Below the pieces are notes generated by a model. That model did no database searches. It was not told the origin of the DNA and saw only the letters and a list, made by a program, of their open reading frames with translations. Shown here piece after piece: positions 24,471 to 31,971 of a stretch of 64,000 nucleotides of DNA (position 1 is the first letter of the stretch; each line of letters opens with the position of its first letter). The stretch lies in the NCBI GenBank assembly GCA_034429745.1, contig DAOUFY010000043.1, forward strand, positions 31,061-95,060, in the 5' to 3' direction. This DNA comes from JBAXBF01 sp034429745. Lineage in GTDB: Bacteria; Chloroflexota; Anaerolineae; Anaerolineales; DRKV01. The position numbers and the translations under genes were made by a program.

Positions 24471-27239
24471 TTATAAAACGACATTCACCAATTTTCCTGG
24501 CACCACAATCACCTTGCGCGGGGCTTTCCCTTGCAAGTATTGCTGCACAACGCTGCTGCCTAAAGCTGCAGCTTTAGCACCCTCTTCGTCAATATCAGCA
24601 CTAACCACAACCCGATCGCGCACTTTGCCATTTACCTGAACAACAAGCGTAATTTCCTCATCCGCAGCGGCTTCCTCATCTACTACAGGCCAGGGTTGTT
24701 GATGAATGCTGAATGGACCGCCAATAATAGCCCACAATTCTTCAGTGATATGAGGTGTAAAAGGTGCCATTAACAGCAGGAGTATTCGTACCGCTTCTTC
24801 CCAAGCCGGATAGACAGTTTTGGCAGTGGGACGATATTTTTGCATCACATTCTTTAACTCCATCAATGCTGCCATGCCGGTGTTGAAACTGAAGCTTTCT
24901 AAACTGCGTTCAACTCGGCGGATAGTCTGATGCACTTTGCGCCTTAGAGTCATGATTTCTTTTTCCGTTAATGCAGTGCCATCTACTGTCCCCTCTTCGG
25001 TAACGATGCGCCAAACGTCATTTAAGAAACGATAAACTCCTAAAATACCTTGACTATCCCACGGTCCACCTTTTGCCCAGTCAAAGGCGAACATTAAGTA
25101 GCCGCGAATTGTATCAGCACCATATTTTTCAACAAGTTCATCCGGGTTAACGACGTTGCCGCGGCTTTTTGACATCCGCTCAATCTCTAGATGATGTCTA
25201 AGCTGATTGACATTATTCTTGCCGGGGATAGATGGGATGATAATTTCCGCTTCTGGCAACACCTCAACAACCTGTAGCTCCTCGCCGCCAGTATTCACTT
25301 GGAGGATATTTTCGGTACGGCGCATGATCTCACCCATTACCCCCTCAACATGAGAAGGTGGAGCTTTCCGATCAATAACTTCTACGTAGTTCGCAAATAG
25401 TTTCTTTCCTTCCCAATGCCCGCTGGCAATAATATAATCACCTTCTCGCTCTTCCCCTAAAATCTGCCCTTGATTTCTAAGTACAATCATAGGTTCGTGG
25501 CATATTTCATCCACACTGCGGCCATGCTTTTTCATCACCTCTTCGGTCTCTTTGAAGACACCTAAATCCCGGATAGCTTTGGTGAAGAAGCGAGTGTAAA
25601 GCAAATGCATGGTGGCATGCTCTGCGCCGCCGGTATAAACATCTACCGGCAGCCAATAAGCTCCTTCTTCAGGATCAAATGGAGCTTTATCGTAATGTGG
25701 GCTAAGATAACGATATTGATACCAAGAAGAGCACATGAAGGTATCCATTGTATCAGTCTCTCGCTTTGCCGGCTTTCCTTCAGAATCGGTGGTATTAAGG
25801 AAACCTTCATGGAACAAAAGCGGGCTTTGACCAGTTGGCATGAACTCAACATCATCCGGCAGTACTACTGGCAAGTCTTCATCGCGGACTGCTTCTATTG
25901 TTCCATCTTGTCGGTAAATAATTGGAATAGGAGCACCCCAATACCGTTGCCGGCTGATTAGCCAATCACGCAATCGGTAATTAACGGCCTCTCTGCCGAT
26001 TTTTTCTTTTTCAAGCCAATCAATGACGGCGTTGATGGCAGGGTTTTTTCTTCCTTTTGCTTCAGTGCTTTTCAAACCATTAAAGGCAGCACTGTTCACC
26101 ATTACTCCAGGACCATCATAGGCTTCCGTCATGGTGGCTCCATCAAGCTCTTCCCCTTCCGGCTGTATGACAACTCGAACTTCAATGCCATATTTACGTG
26201 CAAACTCAAAGTCGCGTTGATCATGGGCAGGTACAGCCATGATAGCTCCGCTCCCGTAAGTAATGAGAACATAATCCGCTACCCAGATAGGAATTCGTTC
26301 GCCGTTGACTGGATTGATGGCATACCCTCCACTGAATACACCTGTTTTTTCTCGAGTTTCTGCTGTACGTTCTATCTCAGTTGCACGGGCAGCTTGCTCT
26401 TTATATGCCATAACTACTTCGCGTTGTTCTTCCGTAGTGATTTTTTCCAGCAGAGGATGCTCGGGGGCAAGTACCATAAACGTTGCTCCCCAAAGCGTGT
26501 CCGGTCGCGTAGTGAAGATTTCCAACGGGTCGCCTTGTTCTGTATGAAAAGTAACCCAAGCTCCTTCACTGCGCCCAATCCAATTGGTCTGCATAAGTTT
26601 TACTGCTTCTGGCCAATCCAAACGGCTGAAATCCAACAGCTCATCCGCATACTTCGTAATACGGAAGAACCACTGTTCCATCATCTTCTGAATGACAGGT
26701 TGGCCTGTGCGTTCATCTTTGCCATCAATGACCTGTTCATTGGCTAAAACAGTTTGCAAGGTTGGCGACCAATTCACCAACGCTTTTCCACGATAAGCCA
26801 AGCCATTTTCATAAAATATCTTAAAGAACCATTCTGTCCAACGATAATAACTCACATCGCAGGATATTGCTTCACGTTCCCAATCGAACATCGCCCCCAT
26901 GCTGCGCAGCTGCCGGCGCATGCGCTCTATATTGCTGTAAGTCCATTTTTTTGGATGAATATTGCGCTGTACAGCTGCATTTTCAGCCGGTAAGCCAAAA
27001 GCATCAAAACCCATTGGAAACAATACATTGTAACCCTTCATACGCATAAAGCGGGCTCTTGCATCAGATGGCGCCATTGCGAACCAATGCCCCATGTGCA
27101 GATCGCCGCTTGGGTAGGGTAGCATGGTTAATGCATAATGCTTCGGTTTACTCCAATCCACCACCGAGCGGTAAATTTTCTCATCTTCCCACCGTTGCTG
27201 CCATTTATGTTCAATTTCACTAGGATTATATGTCGTCAT
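24471..27239 (-). CDS. leuS: Leucyl-tRNA synthetase
   Basis: Class I synthetase charging tRNA-Leu; 922 residues, longer than the usual 810-880. The HIGH motif reads HMGH in YPSGDLHMGHWFAM (about 38-51) and the KMSKS motif reads RMSKSRGN. The editing CP1 domain is present (TTRPDTLWGATFMVLAPEH). An enlarged insert of roughly 110 residues sits just before RMSKSRGN, where the leucine-specific domain normally lies, which accounts for the length. Start ATG 27239 has a weak SD (AAGGAG). It is preceded by a T-box leader with a Leu specifier, so expression should rise when uncharged tRNA-Leu accumulates. Confidence 0.97.
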   Translation of the reverse strand: MTTYNPSEIEHKWQQRWEDEKIYRSVVDWSKPKHYALTMLPYPSGDLHMGHWFAMAPSDARARFMRMKGYNVLFPMGFDAFGLPAENAAVQRNIHPKKWTYSNIERMRRQLRSMGAMFDWEREAISCDVSYYRWTEWFFKIFYENGLAYRGKALVNWSPTLQTVLANEQVIDGKDERTGQPVIQKMMEQWFFRITKYADELLDFSRLDWPEAVKLMQTNWIGRSEGAWVTFHTEQGDPLEIFTTRPDTLWGATFMVLAPEHPLLEKITTEEQREVVMAYKEQAARATEIERTAETREKTGVFSGGYAINPVNGERIPIWVADYVLITYGSGAIMAVPAHDQRDFEFARKYGIEVRVVIQPEGEELDGATMTEAYDGPGVMVNSAAFNGLKSTEAKGRKNPAINAVIDWLEKEKIGREAVNYRLRDWLISRQRYWGAPIPIIYRQDGTIEAVRDEDLPVVLPDDVEFMPTGQSPLLFHEGFLNTTDSEGKPAKRETDTMDTFMCSSWYQYRYLSPHYDKAPFDPEEGAYWLPVDVYTGGAEHATMHLLYTRFFTKAIRDLGVFKETEEVMKKHGRSVDEICHEPMIVLRNQGQILGEEREGDYIIASGHWEGKKLFANYVEVIDRKAPPSHVEGVMGEIMRRTENILQVNTGGEELQVVEVLPEAEIIIPSIPGKNNVNQLRHHLEIERMSKSRGNVVNPDELVEKYGADTIRGYLMFAFDWAKGGPWDSQGILGVYRFLNDVWRIVTEEGTVDGTALTEKEIMTLRRKVHQTIRRVERSLESFSFNTGMAALMELKNVMQKYRPTAKTVYPAWEEAVRILLLLMAPFTPHITEELWAIIGGPFSIHQQPWPVVDEEAAADEEITLVVQVNGKVRDRVVVSADIDEEGAKAAALGSSVVQQYLQGKAPRKVIVVPGKLVNVVL

Positions 27240-27249
27240 ATTTCTCCTT

Positions 27250-27510
27250 AAAGCTATTTAAAATAAAAAAAACCCTGTCATGCTGGGACGAAGGTTTGCT
27301 CCGCGGTACCACCCCGCTTGCTCAAATAATTTGAGCCTCTCCATTGTGCGCTAACGGGCTACTTCCGTCGTTGACTACTTTTTTTCACCAACGAAGCTTA
27401 CCTTCACGGTAATAGGCGAGTTCAGCTTATTGTGTACTGCACACACCTTATCAGGCTCTCACCCTCCCTGATTCGCTGACAGTTAGCTTACTACTCCTAT
27501 ATGCGCTTTT
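27250..27510 (-). ncRNA. T-box leader of leuS (specifier CUC, Leu)
   Basis: The minus strand carries the conserved T-box sequence GGGTGGTACCGCG (27314-27302), which pairs with the tRNA acceptor end. Upstream is a stem I region with an AGCGA bulge; on its 3' side the sequence CTGAACTCGCC places CTC (27420-27418) in the specifier position after GAA, decoding Leu. Downstream, the antiterminator overlaps an imperfect hairpin followed by eight Ts (about 27295-27262), the terminator. T-boxes of this class read uncharged tRNA and control transcription of the downstream gene. Confidence 0.88.
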
Positions 27511-27521
27511 CTTTATCTATC

Positions 27522-27564
27522 AAGATGAACTTCCGAGATTGATATCATTTCGGAAGTTCATCTT
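27522..27564. terminator. 15-bp perfect hairpin between tRNA-Ala and leuS leader
   Basis: AAGATGAACTTCCGA (27522-27536) and TCGGAAGTTCATCTT (27550-27564) are exact complements around a 13-base loop. On the plus strand a T-rich tail (27565-27579) follows, but the genes here are all minus-strand, whose tail is not U-rich. It most likely ends the tRNA transcript or insulates the leuS leader. Confidence 0.5.
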
Positions 27565-27581
27565 TGTTTTTATATTTTTAG

Positions 27582-27654
27582 TGGACCCAGAGGGATTCGA
27601 ACCCTCGACCTCCTCAATGCCATTGAGGCGCGCTCCCAACTGCGCTATGGGCCC
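27582..27654 (-). tRNA. tRNA-Ala (anticodon GGC)
   Basis: A 73-base cloverleaf on the minus strand. Acceptor GGGCCCA pairs with TGGGTCC; the D-loop reads AGCGCAGTTGGGAGCGC; the anticodon stem-loop CCTCA-ATGGCAT-TGAGG gives GGC; the T-arm holds GGGTTCGAATCCC. The discriminator is A and the CCA end is not encoded. It reads GCC/GCU codons. Confidence 0.95.
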
Positions 27655-27704
27655 CCATTACTTTTCTCTTGCAGGCATCAATCCTCATCAATCGCACCGT
27701 TCAG

Positions 27705-27777
27705 TGGACCTGAGGGGATTCGAACCCCTGACCTCCTCAGTGCGATTGAGGCGCGCTCCCAACTGCGCTACAGGCCC
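27705..27777 (-). tRNA. tRNA-Ala (anticodon CGC)
   Basis: A 73-base cloverleaf on the minus strand, 50 bases upstream of the GGC gene. Acceptor GGGCCTG pairs with CAGGTCC; anticodon stem-loop CCTCA-ATCGCAC-TGAGG gives CGC; T-arm GGGTTCGAATCCC. It differs from the GGC copy at about 10 of 73 positions, mostly as compensated pairs, so the two derive from a duplication. It reads GCG. Confidence 0.95.
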
Positions 27778-27918
27778 TTCCTGTTGATTCTTCGGCGCAC
27801 CCTTGCTGAGAGAGATTGCCCTACAACACGTGCAAGTATAACATCCTTTTCAAATTTTTTCAATAGCAATTCCTCACCCAATTTTATTCTTTATCTTGTG
27901 AATATCTTGTAAAATGCC

Positions 27919-28154
27919 TGTTGATAACTTCATCTCTTCTACGATTATATACCCTACAACGTTCGTGATTTGCGTTATCTATCAATAAAAATTCTTTCAC
28001 AAGATAATTTCTCCACATTTTTCCCCTTTCCAACTGTGGAAAACATCGCTGGCAATTGCAGTCTTTCTTTCCCTACATAGAGTGGTTAAAGCATCCTTTA
28101 GCTCTATATATTCGGTAAAAAGATGGGGATAAGTTTTTTATCCACTTATCCCCA
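27919..28154. other. AT-rich region with six one-mismatch DnaA boxes (candidate origin or DnaA-titration site)
   Basis: The 400-base gap between the tRNA genes and ileS holds no ORF. It contains six 8/9 matches to TTATCCACA or its complement: TGTTGATAA (27919), TTCTCCACA (28009), TGTGGAAAA (28035), TGGGGATAA (28124), TTATCCACT (28138) and TTATCCCCA (28146). The last three form a GGGGATAAGT/ACTTATCCCC hairpin (28125-28153). The segment is AT-rich. My hand counts suggest the G/C bias changes near here. Origin function is inferred. Confidence 0.4.
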
Positions 28155-28188
28155 TGCCCTACTAATACTACGAATCTTATTAATGAGT

Positions 28189-31100
28189 CTATTCTTTCTT
28201 TTGTTTAATACTAATAGTAACTTCAAGCCCATCTACTTTTTGCTTTTCAGTATAAGCATCAGCAGGAGGGACATCCTCAATCAAAGCAATGGCTAAAGTT
28301 TCATTCTTGATATAACTTTCCCATTGTGCGAATACATCTCGTAATTCGCCTTGCGTCTTATAGTAAATTTCAATGCGGTCTTCAATGTTAAAGTCTGCGT
28401 CTTTGCGCATTTGCTGAATGCGGCGAACAAGCTCTCTGGCTAACCCTTCTGCTTTCAATTCAGGGGTAATTTGTATATCAATACCAATGGTGATGATCTT
28501 ATCCGCAGCTACAGCTAAACCTTCGGCTGGCTGAGCTTGAACAATGATTTCCTCTGCTGCAAGAGTAATCTCTTCTCCATCAACTTGCAGCTGAACAGAC
28601 TCATTATTGTTGACTTTGCGGGCTACTTCAAGCGGGTCGAGGTCGGATAGTGCTTTGCGAATTTGTGGAAAACGCGCCCCAAATTTTGGACCAAGCAGTT
28701 TATTGTCCGGTAAGATGCGATAGGTTACTAACTGACTTGCGTCGCTGACAAAGCTGAGACTTTTGATGTTCAATTCATCGGTGATAATGTCAATAAAGGC
28801 TTGAGTAAGTTCTGCTCTGCCTTGACTGACATGTACGTAAGCCTTAGAAAGCGGTTGACGCACTTTTATGCCTGCATTGCCGCGTGCGCTCAACCCAAGA
28901 CTGGCGCATTGACGAGCTAATGCCATTTGTTGAATGAGTTGTTCATCTATGGCGTCTTGGTCTATAATTGGCCAATCTGTATGATGAATGCTTTCATAGG
29001 CTTGGTCTCTTACATTGCGTACAATGTTTTGGTACATCACTTCTGTTGCAAAAGGAATGAATGGTGCAAGGGTCTTAATGAGCTTAACCAATACATGATA
29101 TAAAGTGTGGTAAGCCGCTTCTTTGTCGCTATCCTGTTCCGATTTCCAGAATCTTCGTCGGCTGCGGCGAATGTGCCAGTTGGAGAGGTCGTCAATGAAT
29201 TCCTCAATAGCAGTTGTAGCAGTATATGCATCGGAGACTCGCAAGCTTTCTGTAACGGCTTTTATCACTTGGTTAATACGGGCAATGATCCAGCGATCAA
29301 GCAAATTGGTGCTTTGGGGAGTATTGCCTTCAGGGTGGGCAGGGTTAAAGTCTTGCCAGGTTGGCTGCCATCCATCCAAGGAGGCGTAGGTTACAAAGAA
29401 ACTGTAAATGTTCCATAAGGGAATGAAGAAGCGGCGGCGGACATCGTCGGCGCGGTTATACCCGAAGAGCAGGTTGTTTTCTGGTTTGTGAGCACAATAA
29501 AGCCAGCGCATTACATCCACGCCCATTTTATCTGCTGCATCGTTGAACTCGATGGCATTCCCCCAAGATTTGTGCATAGGACGACCATCTTCCGCAACTA
29601 AAGTAGCATACCCAAAATTTTCAAGGAAGGGTGGACTATTATCAATAATCGTAGCCATCGCTAGCAGGCTGTAAAACCAGTTGCGGAATTGACCGGGGAA
29701 CGATTCACTGATCCAGTGAGCCGGATACCACTTGCGCCAGTATTCGCGATCCTGACGATAGCGCAGGGTGCTGAAGCTGACAATGCCGGCATCGAGCCAA
29801 GGATTGCCTACATCGGGTATGCGCGTACCAATCAACCCGCTTTGGGGATGACGAATCTTGACCAGATCAATAAACGGGCGATGCGGGGTATGCCCTTCAA
29901 ATTGTTCCCATCCCTCTACGGCTAGTTCCTTTAGCTCGATATCATCGCGAACCACGTAGTATGAGCCATCTTCAAATGTCCAAATCGGCAGTGCCAACCC
30001 CCAATATCGCTTTTTACTGATCATCCAATCATGCATATTGCGCAGCCAATCCATTTCACGCGCATAACCAAATTCTGGGTACCACTTGATCTGGTCAACA
30101 ACGTCCATGATTTGATAACGCAAACTGCGCGCTTTTTCTTCAGCGGTCAGTTCTTCACGAGGTTTGTTATACACTTCGCCCATGGAGATAAACCATTCAT
30201 CAACCAAACGAAAGACTAAATCGGTGGCACAACGCCAGCATTTGGGATATCGGTGGGTATAATCTTCCACTTGCAGCAGCAGACCTTTGCGCTGCAAGTC
30301 TTCAAAGATAGGTTTGGCGACTTCTGAAACGTGCATGCCGCTAATCCAATTGAAGCCATCAACAAAATAACCGTCTTCTGTCAGCGGCGCAATCATAGGT
30401 AAGCCATGTTGCTTGCCTAATTGAAAGTCTTCAGCACCGCAGCCGGGTGCAATGTGAACAATGCCTGTTCCTTCAGTTTCACCTACTTCATCCCACAGGA
30501 TGACGCGATGGGCTTCAACAGCATTGAGAGGGATATCTTTAATCAATTCGATCAGATGAGTAACACCGCCGCGTTGCTGGGCAGCCCACAAATCATCAAA
30601 TGGACCATCATAAGTCCAGCCTTCCATCGCCGTTCCCGGCAGCTCATCGAGCACTTCGTAAGCACCGCGCAAGATATTTGGTGCAGTGCCTTTAGAAAGA
30701 TAAAATATTTCTTTTCCTACTTTTACCTTTAAGTAAGTAAGGTTGGGACCGACAGCAGCAGCCACATTGCTGGTCAAGGTCCAGGGGGTAGTTGTCCAAA
30801 CCAGCAGAGATTCGTTTTGCCGGCCGCGCAAAGGAAAGCGCAGCACAACACTTGGATGGGTAACCTCTACATATCCATCCGTAACAATTTCATGCTGACT
30901 AATAGCTGTTGCACAGCGCGGACACCAGGGCATGACATCTGCACCACGATAAAGCCAGCCTTTATCGTGGGCTTTGCGAATGACTGTCCAAATCATGTAG
31001 TTGTTTTCGTTGGAGAAAGTAAAGTAGCTGCCGCCTAATTCCGGCATGCCCAATCGCCCAACGATTTGTTCCACTGAATCGGTAACCGGTCCAAGGGGAC

Positions 31101-31608
31101 CTTCTACTGTAATGCGTTGGGATGGATCTTCGATTAACTTTTTAGCAAGATAACGCAATTCATCAGGATTATTCCAATCCATCCAATAACCAAGCCGAAT
31201 GGATTGCTCTGTTTGAACTGCGGCGTAACGCAGAACGCGTTCTTTGCACTTTAAAACGAAGTTGGCTAACCCATAGTTTTCAATATCTTTTTTGGTTTTA
31301 AAGCCCAATTCCTTCTCGACCTCTACTTCCACCCAAAGCCCTTGGCAGTCAAAGCCGTTTTGATAGCGCAGTTCGCGGCCTTGCATTGTCCAAAAGCGGT
31401 TATAGAGATCTTTATATGTTCTTCCCCATCCATGATGTACGCCCATCGGGTTGTTTGCAGTAATAGGACCGTCAATGAACGACCAATGTGGCTGTCCTTG
31501 ATGCAGTTTACGCATTTTTTCAAAACATTGGTTTTCTTTCCAAAACTTCAATACTTCGTATTCCTGTGCAATAAAATCAACTTTGTTAGGTACAGGTTGA
31601 AAAGGCAT
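28189..31608 (-). CDS. ileS: Isoleucyl-tRNA synthetase, variant signature type
   Basis: Class I synthetase of 1139 residues. The HIGH region reads GVHHGWG (within NPMGVHHGWGRTYKDLY) and the KMSKS region reads MHKSWGN, both unlike the textbook IleRS. Between them are a zinc-type CPRCATAISQHE segment, an editing CP1 domain with TTTPWTLTSNVAAAVG, and a second Cys pair (YPKCWRCA). The C-terminal anticodon-binding domain contains the WHIRRSRRRFW motif typical of IleRS. The start at ATG 31608 has SD AAGGAG seven bases upstream; a TTG at 31614 is rejected. The preceding T-box reads AUC, which independently supports Ile specificity. Confidence 0.95.
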   Translation of the reverse strand: MPFQPVPNKVDFIAQEYEVLKFWKENQCFEKMRKLHQGQPHWSFIDGPITANNPMGVHHGWGRTYKDLYNRFWTMQGRELRYQNGFDCQGLWVEVEVEKELGFKTKKDIENYGLANFVLKCKERVLRYAAVQTEQSIRLGYWMDWNNPDELRYLAKKLIEDPSQRITVEGPLGPVTDSVEQIVGRLGMPELGGSYFTFSNENNYMIWTVIRKAHDKGWLYRGADVMPWCPRCATAISQHEIVTDGYVEVTHPSVVLRFPLRGRQNESLLVWTTTPWTLTSNVAAAVGPNLTYLKVKVGKEIFYLSKGTAPNILRGAYEVLDELPGTAMEGWTYDGPFDDLWAAQQRGGVTHLIELIKDIPLNAVEAHRVILWDEVGETEGTGIVHIAPGCGAEDFQLGKQHGLPMIAPLTEDGYFVDGFNWISGMHVSEVAKPIFEDLQRKGLLLQVEDYTHRYPKCWRCATDLVFRLVDEWFISMGEVYNKPREELTAEEKARSLRYQIMDVVDQIKWYPEFGYAREMDWLRNMHDWMISKKRYWGLALPIWTFEDGSYYVVRDDIELKELAVEGWEQFEGHTPHRPFIDLVKIRHPQSGLIGTRIPDVGNPWLDAGIVSFSTLRYRQDREYWRKWYPAHWISESFPGQFRNWFYSLLAMATIIDNSPPFLENFGYATLVAEDGRPMHKSWGNAIEFNDAADKMGVDVMRWLYCAHKPENNLLFGYNRADDVRRRFFIPLWNIYSFFVTYASLDGWQPTWQDFNPAHPEGNTPQSTNLLDRWIIARINQVIKAVTESLRVSDAYTATTAIEEFIDDLSNWHIRRSRRRFWKSEQDSDKEAAYHTLYHVLVKLIKTLAPFIPFATEVMYQNIVRNVRDQAYESIHHTDWPIIDQDAIDEQLIQQMALARQCASLGLSARGNAGIKVRQPLSKAYVHVSQGRAELTQAFIDIITDELNIKSLSFVSDASQLVTYRILPDNKLLGPKFGARFPQIRKALSDLDPLEVARKVNNNESVQLQVDGEEITLAAEEIIVQAQPAEGLAVAADKIITIGIDIQITPELKAEGLARELVRRIQQMRKDADFNIEDRIEIYYKTQGELRDVFAQWESYIKNETLAIALIEDVPPADAYTEKQKVDGLEVTISIKQKKE

Positions 31609-31654
31609 AGTCAAACTCCTTATAAAAAAGATAATTTCTTAACTTTTGTAAAAT

Positions 31655-31930
31655 AAATAAAAAAAACGCCCCTTTTCAGGGACGGAAAAATAGCTCCCGC
31701 GGTACCACCCTGTTTTCTGCAGCATAGCAGACAACTCTTTGCAAGTGAAGCTAAAAAACTTCTCTTGCACCCCAGATAACGGTGGGAAAAACCGACGCCC
31801 TTACTAGGTAATAACCGTTCAGTTTGCAGCTCCGGAGTGATTTTCAGCGCGGTTCTTTATTTGGCTCACACCATCCCAAACTCGCTGAGAAAGAGTGGCG
31901 CGCTTACTCTTCTCCATCTTCGCTTTGTTA
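31655..31930 (-). ncRNA. T-box leader of ileS (specifier AUC, Ile)
   Basis: Minus-strand GGGTGGTACCGCG (31710-31698) is identical to the leuS element over 13 bases. Stem I has CAGCGA near its tip, and the 3' side GCTGAAAATCACTCC positions ATC (31841-31839) as an Ile specifier after a GAA-type purine run. The terminator reads GTCCCTGAAAAGGGGC followed by eight Ts (31683-31659). The leader ends about 50 bases before the ileS start. Confidence 0.88.
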
Positions 31931-31936
31931 GGCTGC

Positions 31937-31965
31937 ATTATGCCACAAAATAATGGATTAGTCAA
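31937..31965 (-). promoter_or_regulatory. Promoter of the ileS T-box leader
   Basis: On the minus strand TTGACT (31965-31960), 17-bp spacer and CATAAT (31942-31937), close to consensus. It begins only 7 bases past the glyS stop codon (31972), so ileS has its own promoter within the tail of the glyS transcript. Confidence 0.7.
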
Positions 31966-31971
31966 ATCTCA

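Noticed and set aside
27539..27787. Plus-strand ORF across the tRNA genes
   Set aside because: It is a shadow of two minus-strand tRNA genes.
28035..28154. Treating the 28-kb region as proven oriC
   Set aside because: Every box has one mismatch, and a better box cluster exists at 57.9 kb, so I report it only as a candidate.
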